A DNA stretch of 64,000 nucleotides, taken from contig OW818662.1 of the NCBI GenBank assembly GCA_942492915.1, positions 1,426,001 to 1,490,000 of the forward strand, written 5' to 3'. The DNA comes from Turneriella sp942492915 (lineage in GTDB: Bacteria > Spirochaetota > Leptospiria > Turneriellales > Turneriellaceae). A model generated the notes under the pieces. It was not told where the DNA came from. It did no database searches and was given only the letters and a program-made list of their open reading frames with translations. The position numbers and the translations under genes are program-made. How positions within the stretch are numbered: the stretch's first letter is position 1; every line of letters begins with the position of its first letter. Of this stretch, positions 32,743-41,301 are shown piece by piece.

Positions 32743-35700
32743 ATGTCCAACGACACAACAGCCCAGACAAAAGTTTTTCGCTCATTCGAAGAAGTGAGCG
32801 CAACGCCTGAAGAAGCGCAGCAAGAGCTTGCGCTTTGGAACGGCAAGAGCGAGTTCCCTTCGAATATCGAAGAGATGATTGAACGCGGCGTGAACGCGAA
32901 TCTCGACCGTAAGAGCTTTTTGACTTTTATGGGCGCCTCGATTTCGATGGCAACGCTCGCGGCCTGCCGCGAACCAGTTGAAAAAATTGTTCCTTACGTT
33001 GACCGCCCGATGGAATACCAGCCGGGCCAGGCTCGCTATTTTGCCAGCACGCGCGTATCTGCCCGCGGCATTACGCCAATTCTTGTAAAAACCCGCGAAG
33101 GCAAGCCAATCAAGATTGAAGGCCTTGCGGATCATCCGCTTTTCAAAGGCGCTGCAACATCTGACACATTCGCCTCTATTTGGGATCTATACGACCCAGA
33201 CCGCATCAAATCTCCCTTGAAAAAAGATGGCTCCTCATTCAAAGCCGTCAAATGGGAAGAAATACTCGCCGAAGCAGGTCAGGCGATCAAGGGTAAGGCG
33301 CGCGTGATTGCCAGCCCGACATTCTCTCCTGCTGAAGAATCAGCCCGCGCACGCCTCGGTGCAGCAGTCGTTTACGACGCAACCGGTACGCTCAGCGAAA
33401 TAGCTGCGGGTAACCGGGCGAGCTTCGGCAATGCGACGATACCAGCTCACCGTTTCGACGAAGCAGACGCCATACTTGCCATCGAAGCCGATTTTCTCGG
33501 TACATGGCTGTCATCTGAACTAAACACGAAACAATTCGCCACACGCCGCGATCCGGGCGGCAAGATGAACCGTCTCGTGGTTGCCGAATCAGCAATGTCG
33601 CTGACCGGCAGTAATGCCGATCAGCGCCTTGCGCTCGTAGCGGGAACCCACACGACGTTTGCACTTGGCCTTGCCAACCTGTTGCTACCTGGTTCAGCCC
33701 TCGCTGGCGATGGCAACGTACGGGCCGCAGTTCAGGCTTACACTCCTGCTGTTGTCGCCAAAGTAACGGGTCTGGCAGAGAAGCAGATTATCGAAGTTGC
33801 TGAGGATCTTAAGCAGTATAAAGGCCGGTCGCTCGTCATCGGGGGCGGAGTCAACGCACGCACAAGCGTCGCCGGCGAATTGCAGATTGCGGTCAATTTG
33901 CTGAATGCTCTGCTTGGCAACGAGGGTAAGACTGTTTCGACGAAAGGTGCGCTCAAAGCGAACCTGGTAATCAGCGAAGCCGCGAAACTCGAGCTGCTCA
34001 TTGCAGACATGAAAGCCGGCAAAGTTGAAACACTGGTCATTGATCGTTGTAACCCGGTATACGACCTGCCCGTGGCAGCGGGATTTGCAGAAGCTCTTAA
34101 ATCGGTAAAGAACGTCATCTTTATCGGCGATCACCTCAATGATTCGGGTGTTCAGGCAACGCATGTTTTGCCGGTTAGCCATTTTCTCGAAGCCTGGTCT
34201 GATGCCTCGGCGCACGGCGTCTATGGTATCGTTCAGCCGGTAATTCGTTCACTTTTTGAAACGATGCCGGTACTTGAGATTTACGGCCGCCTGACTGGCA
34301 ACAATGCTTCTGCGTATGAGCAGGTTAAGAAAAGCCATGCTGGCAATGCGCGTGGACAGGCTTGGAACTCAACACTTTCATCGGGCTTTGCCCTGCTCGA
34401 GCCGCAAGGCGCAGGCGCTGCCCGCGCCTTTCGCTCTGCTGCGCTGAAAGACGTAAAACCCCCGGTCGAAGCGCAGGTCGGTTACCGCCTGAACCTGATT
34501 GAAAGCGTCGGACTTGGCGACGGTTCAGGTGCAAACATCTCGTTTCGTCATGAACTACCAGACCCGGTTACGAAGATCACCTGGGACAACGTTCTGCTTA
34601 TCAGCCCGGCTGATGCAAAAACGCTCAAACTAAAAACTCAGGACTTGCTGCGTATCAACGCAGGCAAGGTATCATTTGAAGTTCCGGCATTCGTGCAGCC
34701 AGGTATGCGCCGAGGCTCACTCGCGCTCGCTATCGGTTTCGGCCAGAGCCAAATCGGTAAGGTTGGCGCGGGTGTTGGCCAGAATGCCTATGCACTGCAA
34801 AGTTACACGGCGGGCCAAATCGGGTCGACGGGTATTGCTGTAACACTCGAGAAAATCGGTAAGTACGATATGCTCGCGTCTACGCAGCGCCACTACGAAT
34901 TCGCTGTAATTCGCGGCCTTGCGCGCCAGGTAGACCTCAAAACATTCGAAAAAGCTGTGCGCGAAAAGAAGCCAGAGCTGATGCATGAGCACGAAGAGAA
35001 GCCATTCGGCGGCAAGGCGAAAGGGCTCTACGAAAAGCACAACTACGAAGAAGGCTATCGCTGGAACCTGAATATCGACCTGAACAAGTGCACGGGATGC
35101 TCAGCCTGCGTGATGGCATGCTACTCTGAAAACAACATTCCGGCGGTAGGCAAGTCAGAAATCAACCGCGGCCGTGAGATGAGCTGGTTGCGTATCGACC
35201 GCTACTACATTTACGAAAACGAAGCGGCAGAAAAGGCCGATGCAGATCTGGTCAACCCTGACGTGTTCTTTCAACCCGTCATGTGCCAGCATTGCGAAAA
35301 TGCGCCATGCGAAAACGTTTGCCCTGTCGGGGCCACTGGACACAGTTCAGACGGCCTCAACTACATGGCATACAACCGCTGCATCGGTACGCGCTACTGC
35401 TCAAACAACTGCCCGTACAAGGTGCGCCGCTTCAACTGGTTTGAAAACTGGGAAGACAAACTGCGCGACCCGCAACAGTATGCACTGAACCCTGACGTGA
35501 CTGTCAGATCGCGCGGTGTAATCGAGAAATGCTCATTTTGCCAGCAGCGTATTTCAGAGAAACGCCAGTTGGCGAAGGTTGAGAACCGTGCAGTACGCGA
35601 TGGCGAAATTCAGACGGCATGCCAGCAATCGTGTGCCGCAGGTGCCATCACGTTCGGCAACATCAACAGCGCGGATACGCAGGTTAAGAAAGCCAACGAC

Positions 35701-35796
35701 AATCCGCGAACCTACAAGATTCTTGCACAGGTCAACGTAGAGCCGTCAGTAAAATACATGGTGCGCGTGAAAAACCGCCCTGAAGCAAAGGCATAA
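32743..35796 (+). CDS. actB: Alternative complex III iron-sulfur subunit ActB
   Basis: The ATG at 32743 has AAGGA eight bases upstream. 1017 residues: an N-terminal twin-arginine-like segment (LDRKSFLTFMGASISMATLAAC, 54-75), a molybdopterin-oxidoreductase-like domain (to about 650), and a C-terminal ferredoxin-like domain with four cysteine groups: CTGCSACVMAC (about 781), CQHCENAPCENVC (about 847), CIGTRYCSNNC (about 879) and CSFCQQR plus CQQSC (929-965). Known ActB holds three 4Fe-4S and one 3Fe-4S cluster and no molybdenum. The Tat motif reads DRKSFL in place of the usual RRxFL, which is odd, though cysteine C75 could be lipidated. Confidence 0.93.
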   Translation: MSNDTTAQTKVFRSFEEVSATPEEAQQELALWNGKSEFPSNIEEMIERGVNANLDRKSFLTFMGASISMATLAACREPVEKIVPYVDRPMEYQPGQARYFASTRVSARGITPILVKTREGKPIKIEGLADHPLFKGAATSDTFASIWDLYDPDRIKSPLKKDGSSFKAVKWEEILAEAGQAIKGKARVIASPTFSPAEESARARLGAAVVYDATGTLSEIAAGNRASFGNATIPAHRFDEADAILAIEADFLGTWLSSELNTKQFATRRDPGGKMNRLVVAESAMSLTGSNADQRLALVAGTHTTFALGLANLLLPGSALAGDGNVRAAVQAYTPAVVAKVTGLAEKQIIEVAEDLKQYKGRSLVIGGGVNARTSVAGELQIAVNLLNALLGNEGKTVSTKGALKANLVISEAAKLELLIADMKAGKVETLVIDRCNPVYDLPVAAGFAEALKSVKNVIFIGDHLNDSGVQATHVLPVSHFLEAWSDASAHGVYGIVQPVIRSLFETMPVLEIYGRLTGNNASAYEQVKKSHAGNARGQAWNSTLSSGFALLEPQGAGAARAFRSAALKDVKPPVEAQVGYRLNLIESVGLGDGSGANISFRHELPDPVTKITWDNVLLISPADAKTLKLKTQDLLRINAGKVSFEVPAFVQPGMRRGSLALAIGFGQSQIGKVGAGVGQNAYALQSYTAGQIGSTGIAVTLEKIGKYDMLASTQRHYEFAVIRGLARQVDLKTFEKAVREKKPELMHEHEEKPFGGKAKGLYEKHNYEEGYRWNLNIDLNKCTGCSACVMACYSENNIPAVGKSEINRGREMSWLRIDRYYIYENEAAEKADADLVNPDVFFQPVMCQHCENAPCENVCPVGATGHSSDGLNYMAYNRCIGTRYCSNNCPYKVRRFNWFENWEDKLRDPQQYALNPDVTVRSRGVIEKCSFCQQRISEKRQLAKVENRAVRDGEIQTACQQSCAAGAITFGNINSADTQVKKANDNPRTYKILAQVNVEPSVKYMVRVKNRPEAKA

Positions 35797-35805
35797 GGAT
35801 CGATC

Positions 35806-37194
35806 ATGGCAACGGAAAAAAATATTTACCACATAGGCAAGCCGTTCGCGGCGATGGATGACGATGTCATGCGCCCGATCGAGGCGTTCCCGACGAAGTT
35901 GTGGTGGGGCGCTTTCGGTGTCTCGATCGCAGCTGCGGTTTTGGGAATCGCCACGATTCTGTACTCATGGGTAGTCGGTCTTGGCATATTTGCGATCAAT
36001 AATCCAGTTGGCTGGGGTTTCTTCATTGTTAACTTCGTTTTTTGGGTCGGTATCGGCCACGCCGGTACGCTTATTTCTGCGATTCTGTTTCTGTTCCGCC
36101 AGAAATGGCGCACATCGATCAACCGCGCAGCGGAAGCGATGACGATTTTTGCGGTTATCGTAGCCGCGATCTTTCCGCTGATTCACATTGGTCGCCCCTG
36201 GTTTGTCTACTGGGCGTTTCCGTATCCAAACGAGCGCGGACCACTTTGGGCTAACTTTCGCTCACCTCTGCTTTGGGACCTCTTCGCGATTTCAACATAC
36301 TTTTCGGTATCGTTGATCTTCTGGTACATGGGCCTGATTCCCGACTTTGCAACGTTGCGCGACCGTTTTGACCGCTATAAGGCAAACAGCAAGGTAGGCG
36401 CATTTCTGCTGCAGGTCAAAGCGATATCATATCGCGTACTCGCACTCGGCTGGGTTGGCTCCGCAAAAACATGGCACCACTATGAAAAAATGGTGATGAT
36501 TCTGTCGGCACTGGCGACTCCGCTGGTACTTTCGGTTCACACGATCGTTTCATTCGACTTCGCCACCTCGGTGATCCCCGGATGGCACGCGACCATCTTC
36601 CCTCCGTACTTTGTTGCTGGTGCGATCTACTCTGGCTTTGCGATGGTCATGACGCTTATGATCATTACGCGAGAAGTTTTCAAACTGAAAGAATACATCA
36701 CTATCAAGCACCTTGAGAACATGGCAATAGTCATTCTCGTGACTGGCATGATGGTATCGTTTGCGTATACCGTTGAATTTGTTATGGCAGCCTACTCCGC
36801 CAGCCACAATGAGCAATATGCCTTTATCAATCGTATGACTGGTCCTTTTGCCTGGGCTTTCTGGATCATGTTTACCTGCAACGTGGTGTCTCCGCACTTT
36901 CTCTGGTTCAAGAAGCTCAGAACAAACATCAAGATGCTGTTCGTGATTTCGATCGTGGTCAATATCGGTATGTGGTTTGAACGATTTGTGATCGTTATCA
37001 TTTCGCTGCACCGCGATTACCTGCCCTCAAGCTGGGATTCGTACGATCCGACCTGGGCAGACTACGCCGTACTGATCGGCAGCTTTGGAATCTTCTTCAC
37101 ACTGTTTCTGATGTTCATACGCACGATTCCGTCGATTGCGCTGGCAGAAGTCAAAGCCGACGAAGCGAATGCGTCGCTGAGCGCTCACCATTAA
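35806..37194 (+). CDS. actC: Alternative complex III membrane subunit ActC (NrfD-like)
   Basis: A 462-residue integral membrane protein with about ten helices, of the NrfD/PsrC family. Helices include WWGAFGVSIAAAVLGIATILYSW, WGFFIVNFVFWVGIGHAGTLISAILFLF, MTIFAVIVAAIFPLIHIGRPWF and PLVLSVHTIVSFDFATSVIPGWH. The GHAGTLISA and HIGRPW blocks match the quinol-binding end of ActC. It starts 10 bases after actB and is followed 15 bases later by actD. In the complex this subunit binds menaquinol or ubiquinol with ActB on its periplasmic face. Confidence 0.93.
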   Translation: MATEKNIYHIGKPFAAMDDDVMRPIEAFPTKLWWGAFGVSIAAAVLGIATILYSWVVGLGIFAINNPVGWGFFIVNFVFWVGIGHAGTLISAILFLFRQKWRTSINRAAEAMTIFAVIVAAIFPLIHIGRPWFVYWAFPYPNERGPLWANFRSPLLWDLFAISTYFSVSLIFWYMGLIPDFATLRDRFDRYKANSKVGAFLLQVKAISYRVLALGWVGSAKTWHHYEKMVMILSALATPLVLSVHTIVSFDFATSVIPGWHATIFPPYFVAGAIYSGFAMVMTLMIITREVFKLKEYITIKHLENMAIVILVTGMMVSFAYTVEFVMAAYSASHNEQYAFINRMTGPFAWAFWIMFTCNVVSPHFLWFKKLRTNIKMLFVISIVVNIGMWFERFVIVIISLHRDYLPSSWDSYDPTWADYAVLIGSFGIFFTLFLMFIRTIPSIALAEVKADEANASLSAHH

Positions 37195-37208
37195 TAGAGG
37201 AGAATCTA

Positions 37209-37760
37209 ATGTTATCTATTGCAGAAATCAAACGCGGTCTCTTCTCATACGATGAAGTCACTGGCGGTTTCGTGGCTTCATTCAAATCGCCGGCAGACCT
37301 GTTGAAGGCAGCAAAGCAGGTAAAGGCAGCAAACGTGAAATTGTTTGATTGCTTCACGCCATGCCCGATTCACGGTTTGGACACCGCAATGGGCCTGCAT
37401 CGCTCATGGATTCCGGTGCTGACCTTTGTCGGGGGCATCATGGCGGCGATTTTGAGCCTTTCATACATCACGTTCATTGATGTTTTCAACTGGCCAATTG
37501 TTTTTGGCGGTAAGCCGTACTTTTCCTGGCCGGCATACGTTCCGATTCTTTTTGAGATGACGATCTATTTTGCCGCGGTTTTCACCGTAGTTGCAGTTCT
37601 TGTACTCGGCCGACTGGGCTTTATTAACCGGAAAGTGCCAGCTGCCGGCGTCACTTCAGACGTGTTTGCAATTTGGCTGGGTGATAAAGGCATCACGCGC
37701 GGTGACGTAGAGCGAATACTGTCAGGATTGAACGCGGAGATTCAAGAGGTAAAGGCATGA
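37209..37760 (+). CDS. actD: Alternative complex III subunit ActD (DUF3341)
   Basis: A 183-residue membrane protein. A ferredoxin-like cytoplasmic N-terminus (GGFVASFKSPADLLKAAKQVKAAN then FDCFTPCPIHGLDTAMGL) precedes two helices (VLTFVGGIMAAILSLSYI and YVPILFEMTIYFAAVFTVVAVLVL). The CFTPCPIHGLD and FEMTIYFAA blocks are ActD hallmarks. ATG at 37209 follows AGAGGAGAATCT. The stop overlaps the actE start by four bases (ATGA). Structural subunit in the membrane arm. Confidence 0.93.
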   Translation: MLSIAEIKRGLFSYDEVTGGFVASFKSPADLLKAAKQVKAANVKLFDCFTPCPIHGLDTAMGLHRSWIPVLTFVGGIMAAILSLSYITFIDVFNWPIVFGGKPYFSWPAYVPILFEMTIYFAAVFTVVAVLVLGRLGFINRKVPAAGVTSDVFAIWLGDKGITRGDVERILSGLNAEIQEVKA

Positions 37761-38326
37761 AAATTCCGGGAAATAAGGGAATGCTGCGCGCCATAGTTCT
37801 GGCAACAGGCGCTATAGTGCTTACGGCATGCGCAGAGACACGCCGTGAATACAAATACTTTCTTGACATGCACTACTCGCCGGCTGGCGATACGGCGAAA
37901 TTTGACGGCATCGGCAAACGCCAATATGATATGCTCGAGCCGGAAAACACGATCGCATACAATGGCTCACCGGCTTATCCATACAAGAAAGATGTGGATG
38001 TCGAAACTGCAGCGCGCGAGCTGAAAGCCCCCGGCAGCTTTGATCTGAAAAAGGGTGAAAAAAAGTACCAGATATACTGCGCTCCTTGCCATGGTGCCCA
38101 AGGCTACGCGGATGGTTTGGTGGCCAAGAAATTTGCAGGTGTCAGACCGCTGGCAACAGCTGCAGGCAAGGCAACTGAACGTTCTGAAGGCTTCTCACTT
38201 GCAAAAATTTACCACATCGCCACAGCGGGTCAGGGTGCGATGCAGGGTTATGCTCCGCAAATTCAAGAACAAGACCGATGGAATGTTGCAGCGTACATAA
38301 AGAACGAACTGCAAAAAAGGAAATGA
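37757..38326 (+). CDS. actE: Alternative complex III monoheme cytochrome lipoprotein ActE
   Basis: A 189-residue lipid-anchored cytochrome. Signal peptide MKIPGNKGMLRAIVLATGAIVLTAC has lipobox LTAC. A long linker with YDMLEPENTIAYNG leads to one haem site (YCAPCHGAQGYADG) and a likely axial methionine in GAMQGYAPQI. The DMxxSPA (DMHYSPA) stretch after the lipid anchor is typical of ActE. It overlaps actD by four bases and lies 7 bases before actF. ActE passes electrons from ActA towards the terminal oxidase. Confidence 0.92.
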   Translation: MKIPGNKGMLRAIVLATGAIVLTACAETRREYKYFLDMHYSPAGDTAKFDGIGKRQYDMLEPENTIAYNGSPAYPYKKDVDVETAARELKAPGSFDLKKGEKKYQIYCAPCHGAQGYADGLVAKKFAGVRPLATAAGKATERSEGFSLAKIYHIATAGQGAMQGYAPQIQEQDRWNVAAYIKNELQKRK

Positions 38327-38333
38327 GGCTGAT

Positions 38334-39533
38334 ATGAAATTCGCGCTCCCCGAAAAAAACTATAAGATACTCTACGGCATGATAGCCGTGGGAGTACTCT
38401 CGCTCGCAGGTGGTTTTATTCTCGCGGCTGACAGGGCCTGGTTGGCTCTGTTATCCACAGGTTATTTTATCATGACGATCTCTTTGGTCGGCTTGCTGTT
38501 CGCGACGATACAGTTTATCGCCGGGGCAAAATGGTCTATTGTGCTCAGGCGCATACCTGAGACGTTCGCAGCTCCGCTCGCGCTGGCTGCGGCTCTCATT
38601 GCTATCGTTGCGGTGGGTGCGGCCTTGCACCTGAACCATGTATACGAATGGGCCGACCCCCAAATTGTCGCATCGGATGAAATTCTGCAGCACAAGAAGG
38701 GATATTTGAATGTTCCATTCTTCATCGTGCGACTGATAATCTATTTCAGCGCGTGGCTGTACCTTGGCCATCAGATACGCAAGACATCTGCCGCTCAGGA
38801 TACAGCTAAAGATGCGGCGACAAAATCAAGACTCGTTAAGTTTTCAGCGATCTATACGCTGTTCTTTGCCTACTCATTCATGCTCGCCTCGATCGACCTC
38901 GTGATGTCGCTGCAGCCCCACTGGTTTACAACGATGTTTCCCGTATATTGCTTCGCGAACGGCTGGTTTGGTGCAATTGCCTCGATTATTATCATTCTGG
39001 TGACTATTCAGAAGAACGGCGGGCTGAAAGATGTCAACGAAGAGCACCTGCACGACCTTGGCAAATGGCAGTTCATGTCGGTTGTATTCTGGGCGTATAT
39101 CGGTTTCAGTATGCACATGCTCACCTGGTACGCAAACATGCCAGAAGAGACGTACCTGCTTGAATTGCGGCTCAAAGGTGTATGGAAAGCATTCACCATC
39201 GGTCTTTGGATGCTGCACTTTGTGATTCCGTTCTTCATTCTGCTGTCACGCGACATCAAGCGGGCACCACAGCGCCTCGTAAAAGTCGCGTGGTATATTC
39301 TCTTCGTGAGCTTTGTTGATGTGATCTGGGTCGTCTATGGCTCGGCGCTCGGCCATGCCGGTGCTGAAAATAAGGTGAACAGTTTTCCGCTGGGCCCACT
39401 TGAGATCGGCGCATTTATCGGCGCGGTCGGAGCTTTCGGACTGTTGTACTTCAAGGCTTTTGCCAAGGGCAACGAATCACCAACAGGTGACGTTGACTAC
39501 GAAGAATCACGGCATTTCCACCAGACGTTTTAG
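38334..39533 (+). CDS. actF: Alternative complex III membrane subunit ActF (NrfD-like)
   Basis: A 399-residue membrane protein with about ten helices, including YGMIAVGVLSLAGGFILAAD, AWLALLSTGYFIMTISLVGLLFATIQFIAGAKWS and FLIHFV-type late segments (WMLHFVIPFFILLSRDIK). The tail after the last helix is charged and cytoplasmic. The paralogous pair ActC/ActF is diagnostic for alternative complex III. No actG gene follows: the next feature is a tRNA. No cytochrome oxidase genes lie within this window, so the electron acceptor must be encoded elsewhere. Confidence 0.92.
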   Translation: MKFALPEKNYKILYGMIAVGVLSLAGGFILAADRAWLALLSTGYFIMTISLVGLLFATIQFIAGAKWSIVLRRIPETFAAPLALAAALIAIVAVGAALHLNHVYEWADPQIVASDEILQHKKGYLNVPFFIVRLIIYFSAWLYLGHQIRKTSAAQDTAKDAATKSRLVKFSAIYTLFFAYSFMLASIDLVMSLQPHWFTTMFPVYCFANGWFGAIASIIIILVTIQKNGGLKDVNEEHLHDLGKWQFMSVVFWAYIGFSMHMLTWYANMPEETYLLELRLKGVWKAFTIGLWMLHFVIPFFILLSRDIKRAPQRLVKVAWYILFVSFVDVIWVVYGSALGHAGAENKVNSFPLGPLEIGAFIGAVGAFGLLYFKAFAKGNESPTGDVDYEESRHFHQTF

Positions 39534-39549
39534 GCGTCCGGTGGTGGCT

Positions 39550-39568
39550 TGATACACCGTATCATTTT
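39550..39568 (+). terminator. Possible weak terminator after actF
   Basis: TGATAC (39550-39555) and GTATCA (39559-39564) form a six-base stem with loop ACC, followed by TTTT. The stem is short and AT-rich. It lies 17 bases after the actF stop and just before the tRNA gene. Confidence 0.3.
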
Positions 39569-39575
39569 GTATCCC

Positions 39576-39646
39576 GCGGGCATGGTGTAACGGTAGCACA
39601 AAAGCCTTCCAAGCTTTTAGAGAGGGTTCGAGTCCCTTTGCCCGCT
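39576..39646 (+). tRNA. tRNA-Gly (anticodon TCC)
   Basis: A 71-base cloverleaf. The acceptor stem pairs GCGGGCA (39576-39582) with TGCCCGC (39639-39645), then discriminator T. The D arm contains GGTGTAACGGTAGCAC. The anticodon stem AAAGC/GCTTT encloses loop CTTCCAA, so the anticodon is TCC (reads GGA/GGG Gly). The T arm is GAGGGTTCGAGTCCCTT. The 3' CCA is not encoded and must be added by nucleotidyltransferase. Confidence 0.95.
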
Positions 39647-39701
39647 CAGTTCAGTTTTTGCAACAATTATTGCAGAAGCGAAACGTTTCAACCGCATTAA
39701 G

Positions 39702-40289
39702 ATGTTTACCGGACTTATCGAAGAAATCGGGACTATCACGAGTGTTGACCGCACCGATGAGGGTGCACGTATCGCAATTGCTTGCCGTCAAATAGTTGAG
39801 GATATGCACCGGGGTGACAGCATTTCGGTCAGCGGAGCCTGCCAGACAGTCGAAACATTCACCACGGGTTCGTTCACCATTTTCTCTATTCCCGAAACGC
39901 TTGCCGTAACGAATTTTGCGCATTTTCAGCCCGGTCAGCGGGTCAATCTCGAGCGTGCCATGCGGCTGGGCGATCGCATCGGCGGTCATCTCGTGCAAGG
40001 GCACGTTGAAGGCACGGCGGAGGTTACCGATGTGCGCCGCGAACAGGCACTTGATATAATGCTGCGTTATCCGAGTGCATACATTATTCCCAAGGGTTCA
40101 GTAACGCTCGATGGTATCAGCCTCACCGTCATGGAAAAAAAATCAGACGATGTCTTCAGGGTGCAGATTATTCCAGAAACGGTGTCGCGCACAAATATTG
40201 CTGACTGGAGAACAGGCTCGCGCGTAAACATCGAAGTTGATTACATCATCAAATCGCTGGACTACGTTCACCGCCATCAGCCGCGATAG
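39702..40289 (+). CDS. ribE: Riboflavin synthase, alpha chain
   Basis: A 195-residue enzyme that dismutates 6,7-dimethyl-8-ribityllumazine to riboflavin. Starts MFTGLIEEIGTI, the invariant opening of the family. Two homologous lumazine-binding halves: the first with GDSISVSGACQTV and NLERAMRLGDRIGGHLVQGHVEG, the second with GSVTLDGISLTV and IIPETVSRTNI. The usual active-site segment GVCLTV reads GACQTV. No FMN riboswitch is seen in the short gap after the tRNA. Its last 13 bases overlap the convergent Smr gene. Confidence 0.95.
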   Translation: MFTGLIEEIGTITSVDRTDEGARIAIACRQIVEDMHRGDSISVSGACQTVETFTTGSFTIFSIPETLAVTNFAHFQPGQRVNLERAMRLGDRIGGHLVQGHVEGTAEVTDVRREQALDIMLRYPSAYIIPKGSVTLDGISLTVMEKKSDDVFRVQIIPETVSRTNIADWRTGSRVNIEVDYIIKSLDYVHRHQPR

Positions 40290-40555
40290 CTATCAAGGAC
40301 CCCGGGATCGGGTATCAGCAGTTGCACGCGCATGCTTCCCGGATTGGGATAAAAACCACCTTCGATGACTTTTACATAGTCAAGAGCAGCCAGCTCTTTT
40401 TCGGCCATTCGCCGCAGAATGTAGTCGCCGATGCCGTGCACAACCTCTACCTCGGCGACCCCTTGAAAGAAAAAGCTTTCGATATCATGAAGCAGTTTAT
40501 TTCTTGCCTCATCATAGCGCATTTGGCGGATATAGATTTGCGGAAGATATGGCAT
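40277..40555 (-). CDS. Small Smr-domain protein
   Basis: A 92-residue protein made almost wholly of a Smr (small MutS-related) domain: IYIRQMRYDEARNKLLHDIESFFFQGVAEVEVVHGIGDYILRRMAEKEL. HGIGDYILR corresponds to the conserved HGxGxGxLR of Smr nucleases. The Asp-Leu-His opening (DLHG) is replaced by YIRQM, so nuclease activity is doubtful. The start codon (40553-40555) overlaps the start of the divergent deacetylase gene, whose ATG is at 40549. The 3' end overlaps ribE. It is probably a nucleic-acid-binding protein; no partner mutS2 gene is nearby. Confidence 0.72.
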   Translation of the reverse strand: MPYLPQIYIRQMRYDEARNKLLHDIESFFFQGVAEVEVVHGIGDYILRRMAEKELAALDYVKVIEGGFYPNPGSMRVQLLIPDPGVLDSYRG

Positions 40556-41301
40556 ATCCGGTTCAATTAATTCTCTGTTTCAGCCTGATCGCCACGCTGT
40601 CGTGTAAACCGAAAGACCCGTTGGCTGAACGCCCTGCTCCGGGGCAACAGCAAGCCGTCGTACTTTGTTTCCACGATATCGGACGCACAGGCAGGTATGC
40701 AATTTCCTTAAAGGACTTTCGCGCCATTCTTGAGGCGCTCAAATCTTACCGCGTCGTTTCACTCTATGATTGGGTACGGGGCGCGTACCCTGATGACCTT
40801 CGCCGACGCGTTGTGCTGACATTTGACGACGGATACCGGGCGCACCGCGAACTGGTGTTGCCTGAACTCTCGCAATTTGGTTATGGTGCCACTTTTTATT
40901 TTTACAACGACCAGCTCTCTCAAGATCGTGCGTGGCAACGCCTGGCGCGCCAATTGCCCGTCGGCATCGAATATGGCAGCCATTCCTGGTCGCACAGCTC
41001 ATTGCAGGGGGCAGACGCTAAGGCTCTCTTTCGCGAACTCTATTTGTCCCGCGAACACCTGCGCCAGATTACGGGAAAGGATGCTAATTCGTTTGCCTGG
41101 CCCTATGGGGCTTATACTCTGATTTCAACCGACGCCGCACGCGCAGCGGGTTTTCGCTACCTCGTTTCGGTCGACTACCGTATCGCCAATGCGGCAGACA
41201 TCGGCGGAATAATTCCGCGTTATACGGTAATGGGAAGGCATCCGCTGAGGCAGGTTAAGGCAATACTCGCACAGTATGAAAAGACATCGCGCGTTCGGTG
41301 A
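40549..41301 (+). CDS. Polysaccharide deacetylase (NodB) lipoprotein
   Basis: From the ATG at 40549 (GGAAG just upstream) the 250-residue product begins MAYPVQLILCFSLIATLSC, with lipobox TLSC, so it is lipid-anchored. NodB motifs: VLCFHDIGR, TFDDGYR (motif 1, metal and catalytic Asp), HSWSHSS (motif 2 metal histidines) and AWPYGAYT (motif 3, with W in place of the usual Arg). Members remove acetyl groups from peptidoglycan, chitin-like or exopolysaccharide chains. Its 5' end overlaps the Smr gene head-to-head by seven bases and its 3' end overlaps dprA by 47 bases. Confidence 0.85.
   Translation: MAYPVQLILCFSLIATLSCKPKDPLAERPAPGQQQAVVLCFHDIGRTGRYAISLKDFRAILEALKSYRVVSLYDWVRGAYPDDLRRRVVLTFDDGYRAHRELVLPELSQFGYGATFYFYNDQLSQDRAWQRLARQLPVGIEYGSHSWSHSSLQGADAKALFRELYLSREHLRQITGKDANSFAWPYGAYTLISTDAARAAGFRYLVSVDYRIANAADIGGIIPRYTVMGRHPLRQVKAILAQYEKTSRVR

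Noticed and set aside
39647..39701. Possible FMN riboswitch before ribE
   Set aside because: Only 55 bases separate the tRNA from ribE, and no RFN-conserved elements are present.
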